Shown here one piece after another: positions 38,140 through 49,453 of a stretch of 64,000 nt of DNA. How positions within the stretch are numbered: position 1 is the stretch's first letter; each line of letters opens with the position of its first letter. A model generated the notes under the pieces. It searched no databases. It was not told where the DNA came from and saw only the letters and a program-made list of their open reading frames with translations. The position numbers were made by a program, and so were the translations under genes. This DNA comes from Tetramitus jugosus (lineage: Eukaryota > Heterolobosea > Eutetramitea > Acrasida > Vahlkampfiidae): the NCBI GenBank assembly GCA_937625935.1, contig OW569358.1:372001-436000 (forward strand). The letters run 5' to 3'.

Positions 38140-39489
38140 CTAATGGGCCCTTTTCAGCAGCAGACTCATATCCTTGGGGATTTGTTGCTCCAGACGAATT
38201 CTCTCATTGTTCTTTAGAGGATGGTTAAACTCTAACTTCCATGAATGCAATGCATGTCTCCCCAAGTATCGGTCCTTTTGACCATACAAGTAATCTCCAA
38301 CAACTGGATGACCAATGTGTGCCATATGAACACGAATCTGGTGGGTCCTTCCTGTTTGTGGTGTCACACTCACTAAGCTAATATTACTGTCCTGAAATTG
38401 TTTCAAGACTTGATAGTGTGTGATGGCAATTTTCTCATCAGTTTCAGACACGATTCTTCTGCCACCTGTTCCCATAGCCATACCCGTTCGAATGGTTCCC
38501 TGAAGATCAGCATCACCAGTGAACACACCATGTACGATTGCCAAATAGGTCTTTGTAATTTGTCTATCTCCAGTGGTAGTGTCTGAGACCTTCGCTTCTT
38601 TTGAGTCATCAACAGCTTCGGTGGATGGAGTAGACCACTGTCTGCTCAACAATTGTTGAACATGAGAGTTTTTAGCCACAAGAACCAACCCAGAAGTATC
38701 CTTGTCAATTCTGTTGACAAGACAGATCTTATCTGCTTCGCTTGTACGAATAGCTTTGGCATTCTGATTTGTCTGCTCACCATTTTCTCTACTTTCTCTT
38801 CTTTGATCCCATAGCTCCCTAATTCTATCAATCAGTGTATTCTTTTGGTAGGACTTGGTGGGATACATCAATACGCCAGGTGGTTTGTTCACAACGAGCA
38901 GATGCTCATCCTCGAACAAAACTTTTATGCTCTTGTTAACTGTATTTGCAGCTATGGTAACTTGATCTTCTGCTGGACGTGGTGAGTTGACATTGCTCGG
39001 CGCAGAATTTGTTTTGGCGGCATTGACCGGTGTTGCTGGCGGCGATACATCTACGGCCTTGCTCACGAGAATTTTGATCACTTGACCTTGCTTTCCCTTG
39101 TTCTGCAAAAAAGGACGCTTGTTATTCACAAAGAGACCTTGGATCCTGGTCGCTCTTTGTATCGTTTTGCCAGAAACAAGCATGTGCTGTGTTAAAATGT
39201 CCTTGATTGTCTTATTGTTTGACTGTTCATCCACAGTGTATTGTAGCCAACTTCCCTTGCTTGAAGTCTTGGTGCGTGGCACAGTAGTAGAGCCATTATG
39301 ATGACTCTCTTGTTCTTCAACGACTTGTTCTGCTTGTGACTTGTCACCTGATGACACAAAAGATCGACTTGTTGTAAGCGGCTGGTGACCCTGGGGAGTA
39401 TGAAAGCATGGTTGATATCGTCGTTCGGTGTGCAAGAGTTGTTGCGTGCAAGAAGACAAGAATTTGCGTGAACAACCGATTCTTTGCAT
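38140..39489 (-). CDS. RluA-family RNA pseudouridine synthase, probably mitochondrial
   Basis: A single exon of 449 residues from ATG 39489. The N-terminus (MQRIGCSRKFLSSCTQQLLH) is basic and amphipathic, like a mitochondrial presequence. An S4-like segment (LTQHMLVSGKTIQRATRIQG) precedes the catalytic domain: VLFEDEHLLVVNKPPGVLMY, then VNRIDKDTSGLVLVAKN with the catalytic Asp (NRID in place of the common HRLD), and TGRTHQIRVHMAHIGHPVVG with GDYLYG. It isomerises uridine to pseudouridine in rRNA, tRNA or mRNA. A Ser/Thr-rich stretch near residue 290 interrupts the domain. It converges with the four-repeat gene, the stops being 37 bases apart. Confidence 0.9.
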   Translation of the reverse strand: MQRIGCSRKFLSSCTQQLLHTERRYQPCFHTPQGHQPLTTSRSFVSSGDKSQAEQVVEEQESHHNGSTTVPRTKTSSKGSWLQYTVDEQSNNKTIKDILTQHMLVSGKTIQRATRIQGLFVNNKRPFLQNKGKQGQVIKILVSKAVDVSPPATPVNAAKTNSAPSNVNSPRPAEDQVTIAANTVNKSIKVLFEDEHLLVVNKPPGVLMYPTKSYQKNTLIDRIRELWDQRRESRENGEQTNQNAKAIRTSEADKICLVNRIDKDTSGLVLVAKNSHVQQLLSRQWSTPSTEAVDDSKEAKVSDTTTGDRQITKTYLAIVHGVFTGDADLQGTIRTGMAMGTGGRRIVSETDEKIAITHYQVLKQFQDSNISLVSVTPQTGRTHQIRVHMAHIGHPVVGDYLYGQKDRYLGRHALHSWKLEFNHPLKNNERIRLEQQIPKDMSLLLKRAH

Positions 39490-39548
39490 TTTGTTTTTTC
39501 CTTGGCCAAAGTTGATTTTCTTCTACTCTAGTAAATTGATTGCTTTAT

Positions 39549-39746
39549 TCACTTGTTTTTGTTGTTATTGTTCATATCCTTGTTTGTTTGGTGGACGTAT
39601 CTTTGGTTAGACATTCCATCATCGTCCAGTCTTTGATCATCAAATTCTTCGACTTTTTCTTCTTGACCTCGTGAGAAGACATCACCCTTCTCCAGTTCAT
39701 CTCTCTTGGACAACGATTTCTTGTCCTTGGTTCTTTGTGTATCCAT
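39549..39746 (-). CDS. Possible small charged protein
   Basis: A 65-codon frame from ATG 39746, very hydrophilic (KDKKSLSKRDELEKGDVFSR) and ending in an Asn/Lys run (NNNNKNK). It lies 60 bases upstream of the pseudouridine synthase start on the same strand. No family is recognised. It could be a short gene or an uncoded leader; composition resembles the disordered proteins elsewhere in the window. Confidence 0.25.
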   Translation of the reverse strand: MDTQRTKDKKSLSKRDELEKGDVFSRGQEEKVEEFDDQRLDDDGMSNQRYVHQTNKDMNNNNKNK

Positions 39747-40154
39747 TGGCAGTTAATAAAAAATTGGTCTCGAAAACTCTTCTGTTCTTGCTTGGTTGTA
39801 TTTGTTGATTTGTACACGATCAGAGTTATGATCGACAGTTCAGTTCCGCAAAAAATATGTTGATTCTCAGATTTTTAATAGCCTAAGGTTGTCCTCATTC
39901 GATGATTGTTGAAGGAAACTTTTCAGGCTGGGGTTTCGCTGGATGGAATGAGTTCAGATTCAACAAACTCTATCGGTTGTACAAACAGCATTATCAGGAA
40001 TTTTGTGCTTTGAAAGTGGGGTCAGTTGCTTAATTCTCCGCTCTGGTCAACTACTCCATTTCGTGAACTCCGTGAAACTCACAAGGCACCCACAATACGT
40101 TTATAAATAGGAAACCCAAAACCAAAACACAAGTCAAAAGCTGTTCTATCAATC
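39747..40154. other. Promoter region of the RRM gene
   Basis: No ORF is supported. TATAAATA at 40102-40109 lies 46 bases before the ATG at 40155, a plausible TATA box at the distance expected for a short leader. This is the clearest TATA-like match I saw in the window. Confidence 0.35.
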
Positions 40155-40799
40155 ATGTCTCAATATTCAATTTGGTACGTCAAGGAAATGGAGGGGAAGT
40201 TTCCATTCATGAAGCACTACTCCACCGACAAAAAAAACGAGTTTATCAAGAGGAACGAAGCGTTGGACTACGCTAAAACCACACTGCACGGCACTATAGG
40301 ATCCTCTCATTCAGATTTTTTGGACAGAGAATGGGCACGAGACCAGATTGAAGCAGAATGGGAAACAAGACGTCAGGAGTACTTGGAACGAACAAAGGCA
40401 AGAGAAAAAAGACATTCTGAATACCTGGAACGCCAACGAATCAGAGAGCAGAGAACTCAAGAAAAACAACAAAAACATGAAGAGTATTTACAACGGAAGA
40501 AGGTTCGTGAAGAACGAGAAGCAGTCAAGCAGAGAACAGTGTTTGTCAAGAATCTATCTTTTAGAGCGAACAATGAGGATCTGAGTAGTCTCTTCTCTCA
40601 GAGCGGCAATGTACAGAGTATTGTCATCCTGACAGATCAACTTGGAAAATCCCGAGGTTTAGCCACCATAGTATACTCCTCGAGAGATGAAGCAAACAAG
40701 GCACTAACTCTCTTCAATAATCAGATATTCAAGGGTCGAAAACTTACTGTTCAGATTGATAAACATTCCGTCGGCAATTCAAGGGTTATTAGACGATAA
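40155..40799 (+). CDS. RRM protein with a charged helical N-terminal half
   Basis: A single exon of 214 residues. Residues 50-128 form a long Glu/Arg/Lys-rich helix with a repeated R-x-x-Y-L-E-R pattern (RRQEYLERTKAREKR, HSEYLERQRIREQR, HEEYLQRKKVREER). The RRM (130-205) has RNP2 VFVKNLSF and RNP1 KSRGLATIVY, with the usual betaalphabetabetaalphabeta spacing. It should bind single-stranded RNA. RNP1 has Ala in place of the first common aromatic (R-G-L-A-T-I-V-Y), which may weaken stacking. Partner and pathway are unknown; similar R-E-rich plus RRM layouts occur in splicing and nucleolar factors. Confidence 0.8.
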   Translation: MSQYSIWYVKEMEGKFPFMKHYSTDKKNEFIKRNEALDYAKTTLHGTIGSSHSDFLDREWARDQIEAEWETRRQEYLERTKAREKRHSEYLERQRIREQRTQEKQQKHEEYLQRKKVREEREAVKQRTVFVKNLSFRANNEDLSSLFSQSGNVQSIVILTDQLGKSRGLATIVYSSRDEANKALTLFNNQIFKGRKLTVQIDKHSVGNSRVIRR

Positions 40800-41307
40800 T
40801 TCACCTCTAAATTTGATGAGGAAGCTAGTGGATAAATTGAAATACAACACAGAGACCTTTGACATTCTGTCATCCTCTCGGTTCAATCAAGTCCACACAT
40901 CCAGATAAAGATCTAACACATTAGTGATGGAATTGTGTTGTTTAATACAACGGTGACAATTTCTCTGTGATGTGGCCCTTGGCAAAGCAAATTACTTTTA
41001 TCCAATTTCAGAGAATTCATCCAAATTTCGCATGCTACATTCTCCTGAAGAAATTCTTAGGACTTGGTTCCGATCCGATCCACAAAGATATTTCGCCATG
41101 AGAAAAAATGTTCACACGAACGGCAAGTGCCGCAAAGTGTCGCCAGGGATCCACCAGGGAGTAATTCTCGCTTGCAATTGCCCGCTCTTGATTGGGCCTA
41201 CCTCTTTGGTCACCTCACCAAATCTTGGGCTTTGCCAGTGACTGTTGATCGAAGTGACGCAAAAAACACATACACACCCCAAGACACCATATCACTAACA
41301 AACAACA
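40800..41307. other. Spacer before the lysine-catabolism gene
   Basis: This 508-base spacer holds only short frames with no recognisable content. It presumably includes the 3' UTR of the RRM gene and the promoter of the next. Confidence 0.4.
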
Positions 41308-44291
41308 ATGATCAGAAACTTTGTCAGATCAAGCAACAACAAACACAATAGACACTTTCAAGAGTACCTCCAGCGGTATTATGCCACACTTGCTATTCGT
41401 GCTGAAGACAAGAATGTTTGGGAAAGTAAGTTTTACAAATAGACATTGTGAATTTATTGTCAAAGAATATTCAATGTCAAAAGAAACATTGACAACTAAC
41501 ACTAACGAATCACTTTCATAGGAAGAGCTCCATTGGCACCCAAGCACATCAAGGAAATTGTAGAGAAGGGTATCGCTGATGTGATTGTTGAGCCTTCCAC
41601 AACTAGAGCGTATGTGCAATGTCCTATTTTTTTTTTCTCTCTTCATGTTGGATGTCAAAGATTTTTAGCTTACGCTTATTTTTGGCGCTGCTCGCGTAAA
41701 CATTTTTGCTTTTTGCGCTGCGATTGGTTGTGTTTAGTTTTACAGATGAAGAGTACGTTAAGGCTGGTGCTTCCATATCCAAGGATCTATCACAAGCTGA
41801 TGTGATTTTTAGTGTAAAGGAAGTTCCTATCACGAAGCTTCAACCAAACAAGACTCATGTCTTCTTCTCTCATACCATTAAGGCTCAACCATACAATATG
41901 GATCTTCTGGACTCTATTCTAGAGAAGAATATTCGTTTGATTGATTATGAACGTATTGTCAATGAGAAGAATGAGCGTTTGATCCGATTTGGACCTTATG
42001 CTGGTTTTGCGGGTGCTATTGATACACTCTCTGTGACGGGAACACGTCTATTGGAAGAGTATTCAATCAGTAATCCATTTATTTCATTGTCTCTCTCCAA
42101 GAATTATCCTTCATTGAAGACTGCATTGGCATGTGTCAAGGAGGTTGGTGATGTGATTCGTGATCGTGGTCTGCCAAAGCAAGTGTTTCCATTTGTGATT
42201 ACACTGACCGGTAGAGGTAGTGTTGCTGCTGGTATGAAGCAAGTTTTGGACGAGTTGCCACTCAAGCAAATTACAGTTGATGATTTGCCAAGATTGTGGG
42301 CAAGAAGAGGTCAAGAAACGGAAGAAGAGCGCAAGTGGATCTATTATTTGAATGTGTCTGCCAAGGATTGGTGCAGAAGAAAGCTTGTCGGAGGTTTCGA
42401 CCCAGAAGAGTACTATGCTCATCCAGAGTTGTATGAGTCAACATTTGCAGAGAAGATTTTGCCATATTCTCGTGTCATTTTGAATGCCATCTACTGGGAG
42501 CCAAAGTACCCTAGATTGATTACAACCGAACAAATTAGAAGAATTGAGCACAATCTGGTGACTATTGGTGATATTTCTTGCGATCCAAATGGTTCTATCG
42601 AATTTTTGACCCGTGTGACATCTATCAGTGATCCTGTCTTGATCAATGAGGGAATTGCTTTGTTGGCTTGTGATCATTTGCCTGCTCAATTCCCAAGATC
42701 TTCTTCCGAAAACTTTGGAGGTACATTGCTTCCATTTGTTGAGGAAATTATGAAGCAAAACTATTCTCAACCAATCAGAACTGCTATGATTGCTGAAAAT
42801 GGTCGCTTGTCACCAGCTTACGAATATATTGCTCAATTGAGAGCTGCGAATGAGAGAAAGGGTGTTAAGGGTGAGAAGGCACACAGAAAGCGTGTTGTTG
42901 TTTTTGGTGCTGGCTTCTGTGTACCACCAATTGTTGAATATTTGAGCAGACAGAAGAATTTGGTTTCCGAGGTGTTGTTGGTTGATCAGGGTAAAATCTC
43001 CAAGGAGAAGTTTACTTTCGATAAGAACCCTGTTCCTATTAGATTTAGAACTGCCTCTATTGAAGAAGCTCATCAAATTATTGAAGAGGAAGATGGTGTT
43101 GTTATTTCCATGGTGCCAGCATTCTTGCATACCAAGATTGCCAAGATTTGTCTTGAGAAGAAGGTACCAATGGTCACCGCAAGTTACATCTCCCCTGAAA
43201 TGAAGGAGTTGAATATGGAAGCTGAGAGACAAGGTGTGCTCATTCTGAATGAAATCGGTTTGGACCCTGGTATTGATCACTTGTGTGTCATGAAGACATT
43301 GAAGGGCATCAGAAACAGAGGTGAAACATTGACTCAATTCAGAAGTTACTGTGGAGCTTTGCCTGCACCTGAAAGCGCCATCAACAGCATTGGCTACAAG
43401 TTCTCATGGAGTCCAATGGGTGTTATGAAGGCATCTGGTAACAGCGCAGAATTCTTGTGGAATGGAGAAAAGGTCAATGTACCAGGACCATTGTTGCAAT
43501 TCTGTCCAACCGTAGAAACATCATTCCCTGCTTTGAACTTGGAAATGATCCCTAACCGTGACTCTCTCTCCTATGTCAACACGTACAACATGTCCGAATT
43601 CAAGAGCATTCAAACATTTGTTAGAGGTACATTGAGATTCCCTGGATTCACAAACTTCTTCCGTGCTCTCTCTGTTTTGGGATGCTTGGACGAAAAGAGA
43701 GTGTTGACACTTGCACCTGGTAACAACTCTTGGTCCCATGTCATGAAATCACTTGGCGTTGACAACTTGAAGCAATTGTTTGCTGATCACTTGGAGAAGC
43801 ATAGCGCTGCAGTCACCAATGAGTTCGTCTCATCCAAGGTGAACGAGAGAAAGTCTACATTGTCCAAGGATGTGAACATTGCCCTCAAGACATTGAACGA
43901 TCTTGGCTTCATGGAAGAGAAGCAAGTTTTGCCAATTGGTGAATTCAATTTGATGCAACACGTCTGTAATCAACTCGAAAAGAAGTGCGCATACACCAAG
44001 AAGGAGAGAGATATGGCATTGATGACTCATCAATTCTACACCACTACCAAAGAAGGCAAGGACCAAATCATTACATCCAACATGGTCCAATACGGTGATG
44101 TCAGAGAATTCTCTGCCACAAGCAAGACTGTGGGAGTTCCAGTCGCTGTTGCATGCTCCATGATCTTGAGAGGAGACTTGGACGGATTGAGCGGTATTAG
44201 AGCACCAATGGACGAAGTCATTTGGTCACCATTGCTCAAGGAATTGGAAAAGGAAGGTATTGTTATTAACGAATACGTCGAACCAGCTTAA
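41308..44291 (+). CDS. AASS: Bifunctional lysine-ketoglutarate reductase/saccharopine dehydrogenase
   Basis: Three exons (41308-41425, 41522-41609, 41738-44291) give 919 residues, close to human AASS (926). The first join restores WERRAPLAPKHI and the second RAFTDEEYVKAG, both conserved in the family. The N-terminal half is the reductase (FFSHTIKAQPYNMDLLD, LTGRGSVAAGMKQVLDELP), which condenses lysine with 2-oxoglutarate using NADPH. The C-terminal half is the dehydrogenase (VVVFGAGFCVPPIVEYLSRQ, then NEIGLDPGIDHLCVMK), which cleaves saccharopine to glutamate and 2-aminoadipate semialdehyde. The N-terminus (MIRNFVRSSNNKHNRHFQEY) is basic and fits mitochondrial import. Both fused activities are the animal and plant layout, the degradative route rather than fungal synthesis. 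Confidence 0.95.
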
Positions 44292-44409
44292 GAAATAAAA
44301 TAATTTATCGCAATAATAATCCATGCATCGACAATGTATTTGATTTCCTTTTTCTATACAGTTTGATGATATTGGTGGTACAAAGTGTGTGTCGCTCTCT
44401 CTCTCTCTC

Positions 44410-45366
44410 TCAGTTTGATGGTGTCAAGTGAATCGTTTTCACAACGCGATCCGCTATTTCTTTCAATTTGATCGCACTGGTCGTCTCGGGATACATTTTA
44501 ACAAAATCAATGCCCTCATCTTCAGCATTTCCCAGCTTTGGATCAATAGGAACAGTTCCCAGCACTGGCACATTGAACTGTTGTGCCAATTCTTCACCAC
44601 CACCCTGTCCAAATATATATGTGACTTCGTGACAGCACGGACAAGCAAAACCGCTCATATTTTCCACAATTCCAATCACTGGAATGTTTAGCTTTCGACA
44701 AAAATTGAGTTCTTTGCGCACATCGGCCAACGACACACCCTGTGGTGTAGTCACCACAATGGCACCATCCAATGGAATCTCCTTGAAAATCTCTGCAATC
44801 GAAATGTGCTCATCCGATGTGCCAGGAGGTGTATCCACAATCAATACATCCAAATCTCCCCAGTAAACATCTTGCATAAACTGCCGTATCATTGCTTGTT
44901 TTTTTGGACCTCTCCAAACGACTGCGTCATCCTCATTTTGCAACAAGAAGGCAATACTCATGCAGCACAAGGTGTTTTTTGAAGAACCTCCGGCGTAGTC
45001 AACCAGTGGATCTCCGCCGGCGGAGGCATTTCCGGCGCCAATCGCGGAGTCACTCATTTGTCCGCTGTCGGAGGAATACTGATCGACGTGAACAGGAACC
45101 CAGCCTTCACTGCACTGGAAGACTTGTCGTTTTTCAATGCCCAAAATCTTGGGAACACTGGGTCCACATATATCAATATCAAGAATACCGACTCTATATT
45201 GTTGTGATAGTGTAAAGGCCAATTGGGTGCTGATCGAAGATTTTCCGACTCCGCCTTTTCCCGACAAGACGAGAATTTTGTGTTTGATGGTGCTCATGCG
45301 GCGTTGTAGTGTGGTCATACCACCACTATTGTTGTTATTGGTGGAAGTGTTGGTAGGTGATGACAT
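44410..45366 (-). CDS. NUBP2: NUBP2/Cfd1-type P-loop ATPase, cytosolic Fe-S assembly
   Basis: A single exon of 318 residues from ATG 45366 (MSSPTNTST). The frame is open upstream to 45528 (ATG there), but a cytosolic protein does not need that basic extension. Motifs: deviant Walker [59 protein letters not shown] and the C-terminal [12 protein letters not shown], where the CPxC-type cysteines bind a bridging 4Fe-4S cluster with the NUBP1 partner. The lack of an N-terminal four-Cys ferredoxin-like region makes this the NUBP2 rather than NUBP1 paralogue. An insertion of about 30 residues (Ser/Gly/Ala-rich) follows the GWVPVHVD strand. A (TC)n run lies just beyond its stop, between it and the convergent AASS gene. 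Confidence 0.93.
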   Translation of the reverse strand: MSSPTNTSTNNNNSGGMTTLQRRMSTIKHKILVLSGKGGVGKSSISTQLAFTLSQQYRVGILDIDICGPSVPKILGIEKRQVFQCSEGWVPVHVDQYSSDSGQMSDSAIGAGNASAGGDPLVDYAGGSSKNTLCCMSIAFLLQNEDDAVVWRGPKKQAMIRQFMQDVYWGDLDVLIVDTPPGTSDEHISIAEIFKEIPLDGAIVVTTPQGVSLADVRKELNFCRKLNIPVIGIVENMSGFACPCCHEVTYIFGQGGGEELAQQFNVPVLGTVPIDPKLGNAEDEGIDFVKMYPETTSAIKLKEIADRVVKTIHLTPSN

Positions 45367-45878
45367 GGTTTCTATTGTTTTGTTGTTGTTGTTTGATTTT
45401 TTTTTTGCCTTGTTCGAACCAAAAGTTTTAGCGAAGTGATTTCTACGCAAATGGAAAAGGCGTGAAATCCCGATGAAGTTTTGGTGAAGTGCGGCATTGG
45501 GGCACAGGGTTGTTATCAGAGAATACAAAGTTGTAGTGAGCAGCTCTCGGTGGTCCTACAGGCAGTCCTACTCCTTCCAAAACCAATGGAGTTTTCACTC
45601 GCTTTCCATCTCGGCTCAACTTTCGATCGAGAGAGCAATAACAGCGCAACACAAGTCAGGTTCAATTTTTGTCAAATTGTTTTAGTTTGTCCGCTGCCCT
45701 CTGTTCGCACTTCTCATAAAATGTGCACCTGAATTTCTGTGTGAACAATTTCATGGTTTCCATTCAAACAAACAACAAACAAAGAAATCACTACTTGTCG
45801 GACAACCTTTCTCTTGAATTGACTTGGATAGATATATCTATTCGCACATATTCAAATTATATAATACCTTAGATTGGA
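45367..45878. other. Spacer between divergent genes
   Basis: A 512-base region between NUBP2 and the carrier gene. No supported ORF; frames here overlap on both strands without content. It should contain both promoters. Confidence 0.4.
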
Positions 45879-47067
45879 ATGATCACTCAACAACAGAACA
45901 ACACCAACAACAACAACAATAACAAGAATATCAATAGCACAATCAATTTGAAGAGTCATCCGATGCAACAACAACAACAACAACAAAATTTAACATTGCC
46001 ACAACAGATTTTATCGGCAAGTGCAGGAGCTTTGTTGACGACATCGATCGGTATGTTTGCTTTTTGTTGTTCGTTCGCCCATGCATCATTATTCGCTCCA
46101 TTTGTGCATTTTGAGCTAATAACAAGCTTGATTTTTGGTTTGTTTGTTTGTTGAATGAACAAAATGATTTTATTGTGATGTGTGCATGTTGTGTGTGAAT
46201 TCTTCTAATGCAATTCTCACAGTGACGCCATTTGATGTGATCAAGACACAAATTCAAGTGAACAGAGCGAGTTACATGGCTGTTGAACAAACTTTGGCGC
46301 ATCACAATACTCCGACCGCACTTGGATCGCTCAAGTACATTTTAAAGAATGGTGGAGTAAAGGGATTGTGGAGAGGATTGGCGCCCAGTTTGGTGATGCA
46401 AGTGCCAGGAACAGGCCTCTATTATTCTTCCTATGAAAATTTGCGGATATTTCTTGATCGGAATCTCACTTCCAGAAAAGAGTGGAACCCATTGTACGCT
46501 GGTTGTTTGGCGCGTGTTTTGGCGGGAACGATAACGAGTCCTTTGGAGTTTTTGCGGACGGCGGTACAGGCCAATTTAACACCAAGCAGTCGGTTGGCTG
46601 AGAAACCTTCCATGACATCCTTTTTTCACATGGTGAAGAATGGTCAAGTGAGTCCATGGACGGGTCTCGGAATTACTTTGCTCAGAGATGTTCCATTTTC
46701 TGCACTTTACTGGTACTGTTACGAGAGATTTAGAGCTATATTTTTGAGGGAGTATGGTGCAGATTATTTGGTTGTGAGCTCGTTTTTTGGTGGTGCAGCT
46801 AGTGGAATGGTGGCTGCCATTTGCACGAATCCACTCGATGTGATCAAGAGTGAAATTCAAGCTCATGGTCTCAATAAGAATAGTGAAAAACGATTGTGGC
46901 AAACGACAAAGAATTTGTACATGGCTGATGGACTGTATAGCTTTACCAGAGGATGGGCACCACGGTTGGCTAAAGTGGCACCTTCTTGCGGAATCATGAT
47001 ATCGAGCTTTGAATTGTTCAAATCCTTATTTTTGGCACAAAATTCGAGTAAACAATCTGCATCCTAA
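45879..47067 (+). CDS. Mitochondrial carrier, SLC25A39/SLC25A40/Mtm1-like
   Basis: Two exons, 45879-46050 and 46223-47067, give 338 residues. The 172-nt intron joins TTSI to VTPFDVIKTQIQ in the first carrier signature. Three carrier repeats follow with P-x-D/E-x-x-K/R-x-x-x-Q signatures: TPFDVIKTQIQ, SPLEFLRTAVQ and NPLDVIKSEIQ. The segment LLRDVPFSALYWYCYERF and the end LAKVAPSCGIMISSFELFKS are specific landmarks of the SLC25A39/40 group, implicated in mitochondrial glutathione import and, for yeast Mtm1, in manganese and iron handling. A poly-Asn and poly-Gln leader (residues 4-36) is peculiar to this organism and is encoded by AAC and CAA runs. Confidence 0.9.
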
Positions 47068-47237
47068 CCATAACTATTACAATGACCGGCATGACGCTGT
47101 CACACGGAAGCGTAGTATGGAGCGTTATCGTCCGATGAATATTTTCCCGACACTTACAAATTTTTGAACGTTACGCTCTCGATTAATATTCAAAAAGCCC
47201 AAAAACCAAAGAAAAACATATTATCCAGCTCAAGGAA

Positions 47238-49391
47238 ATGAATAGCAATAATTACTGGACCCAAACACTGAACCATTATCCACACTCGGGGAACAACAGT
47301 ACCCTATCTTCTACTTCGTCCTTCCATAGCAATGCTACTCCTCTCAATCAAACCTCACTGTCCCAGGCAAGTTTCTTGAGCGCATCAACGATACCACCAG
47401 ATGAGAGTTTCAATTTTGACCAATTAGTGAGGGATGCTCAGAATTGTGAAAGGGTATTGAATCACCAACGACCACAAAATTCAACTATCTACGGTGTACA
47501 GCAATACAGTGGACCACAAGCATCGATCAACCCATACCAAATGCAACCCAATATCCAAACTTCTTTTGTACATCCGCATCAATTACACCAACCATTTAAT
47601 GTACCTCTGTCAATGCACCAGCAAATGTATAGCAACTCGAGTAGTAGCATGAACTCTTCAACATGCGAACAAGAGAACAAAGATCCTAATTGTAGTAAAG
47701 AAAGTCCAATTGGAGGTAAAAAAGAGGGGTCTCCTCGAATTCCAACCAAGAACATGCGGATCAGTAAAGAGTTTAAGCTCCCTCGAAGAAGAGATTCCAA
47801 GATTTCGACAGAAAACATCAAGAAAGAAGTCGAAGAGAAGTTTCACACTGAATGTACATTTAAGCCACAGATCACCAAGTACACTGGTTCTAAAAGAGAA
47901 TTATCAGCAGAGGAGCGGTGGAATCGACTGGCTGACAGTAAGAGAACAGCCTATCAGAATAGAGAAAAAGAGAAGCAAAGGTTGGAGCAGGAAGAAATGA
48001 AACAGTATTCCTTCCAACCCAATGCACAAAAGAAGAATACCACCGTTCGTAGTTCGAGTGTTGTAGATAGACTTTCGAAGAAAGGAGTCGACAAGGTTGC
48101 ACAGAGAGAACAGGCCAAGAGAGAGATGGAAATGGCTCAGATGAATCAACATAACTATGCACCTAAGATTAATCAAAGCGTTCCCGAAAATTATGTACCC
48201 GTGTTTGATAGAGTTGCAGAGCTCCAAAAGAAAAAGGAGGAGAAGTTGAGAGAGCTACGGATTCAACAGTTTTATGGAAACAAGGAGTTGACCTTTAATC
48301 CAGAGATTAACAAAACAAGTGAACAGATTGCCAAGACAAAGAATGGATTACACTTCCATGAAAAGGTACAGATGGGCCTGCTTAACGAAGCAACGAGCAA
48401 GCCTCCTTCACAATCGGAAGAAATCAAGGAGTGTACATTCCAACCAAAGGTGAATCCAAAGAGTGAAGAAATGCTGAAGTTTTCGAGACTGTATTCCAAA
48501 GAGACAGATTTTGTGAAGAGACAAGAGATCCTTGTTCAACGAGAGCAACAACGAAAAGAACTATTGAGGGAGAAGGAAGATAGTACCAACCAGTATACAT
48601 TCAAGCCTTCTATTAACAAGACATCTCAAATTATTGCCGAGGCAAAGTCTAGTAGATCATTAGAAACAGAAGAGGATAGAATCCAGAGATTGTCTCAAAA
48701 AGATATGATGAAGAAACAGGCACTTCAGTCAATTATACAAGATCAATACTACTCCCAATTCACATTCCAACCCGAGGTAAACGAGAATTCCAAGATGATG
48801 GCTCCTTCGTCCTCTTCAGTTACAGATTACAAGCTTCATGAAGATATCAAAAAACACAAACTAGATATGTTAAAGAAGGATAAGTACGATTTTAAACCAA
48901 CATTAATCGCTAAACCTCTCAATGTTCAACCAAAGGTCCTCGATGTGAACTACGAAGAATTCAAGAATCGAAAGCTGGAGTATGCTCAACAGGTTCAAGA
49001 GTACAATGAAATCAAAGATTGCACATTCAAACCTCAAGTCAATAAGAGCATACCAGAGAAGGATCATGGACCGATCGTAATCAAAGGACTTGGACAATTC
49101 CTTGACAGAAAAGACAGAGCAAAGAGAATCGAAGAGGAAAAAAGAGAAGCCGAAGAAGCTGCTTTTCGACCAAGGTATCGTGTTGATCAAAGTATGAACA
49201 ACACAGGATACACCATACCAGAGCCCTTCCAAAGTTTACATCCAGGAAACAATGAAACCTTCCAGGAAGTTCGAAGAAGAGAACTCATCAATCGCGTCAG
49301 ACAGGAAGAAATGCAAAATTGTACCTTCCATCCAAGAACCAATGCTTCCTCAGTAGATGTTGGCATTGAGTCCTTTTTGGCTGACCTGTAG
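47238..49391 (+). CDS. Protein with multiple CTFxPxIN-type repeats
   Basis: A single exon of 717 residues. The first 140 are Asn/Ser/Gln-rich. From about 190 on, a short motif recurs every 50-90 residues: ECTFKPQI, QYSFQPNA, NYAPKIN, ELTFNPEIN, ECTFQPKVN, QYTFKPSIN, QFTFQPEVN, KYDFKPTL, DCTFKPQVN and NCTFHPRTN. Between motifs are charged helices rich in Glu, Lys and Gln, likely coiled coils. Similar (C/Y)TFxPxIN repeats occur in uncharacterised protist proteins, some linked to cytoskeleton or flagella; that link is from memory and is weak. No catalytic domain, signal or membrane span is visible. Confidence 0.7.
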   Translation: MNSNNYWTQTLNHYPHSGNNSTLSSTSSFHSNATPLNQTSLSQASFLSASTIPPDESFNFDQLVRDAQNCERVLNHQRPQNSTIYGVQQYSGPQASINPYQMQPNIQTSFVHPHQLHQPFNVPLSMHQQMYSNSSSSMNSSTCEQENKDPNCSKESPIGGKKEGSPRIPTKNMRISKEFKLPRRRDSKISTENIKKEVEEKFHTECTFKPQITKYTGSKRELSAEERWNRLADSKRTAYQNREKEKQRLEQEEMKQYSFQPNAQKKNTTVRSSSVVDRLSKKGVDKVAQREQAKREMEMAQMNQHNYAPKINQSVPENYVPVFDRVAELQKKKEEKLRELRIQQFYGNKELTFNPEINKTSEQIAKTKNGLHFHEKVQMGLLNEATSKPPSQSEEIKECTFQPKVNPKSEEMLKFSRLYSKETDFVKRQEILVQREQQRKELLREKEDSTNQYTFKPSINKTSQIIAEAKSSRSLETEEDRIQRLSQKDMMKKQALQSIIQDQYYSQFTFQPEVNENSKMMAPSSSSVTDYKLHEDIKKHKLDMLKKDKYDFKPTLIAKPLNVQPKVLDVNYEEFKNRKLEYAQQVQEYNEIKDCTFKPQVNKSIPEKDHGPIVIKGLGQFLDRKDRAKRIEEEKREAEEAAFRPRYRVDQSMNNTGYTIPEPFQSLHPGNNETFQEVRRRELINRVRQEEMQNCTFHPRTNASSVDVGIESFLADL

Positions 49392-49453
49392 ACACGAATA
49401 CAATTTCTCACCCAGTCATAAATCAAAATCTCCGAAACTTTTCCCACCAAAAA

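Noticed and set aside
44391-44412. (TC)n run as a regulatory site
   Set aside because: It lies between two convergent stops and looks like an ordinary microsatellite in 3' UTR sequence.
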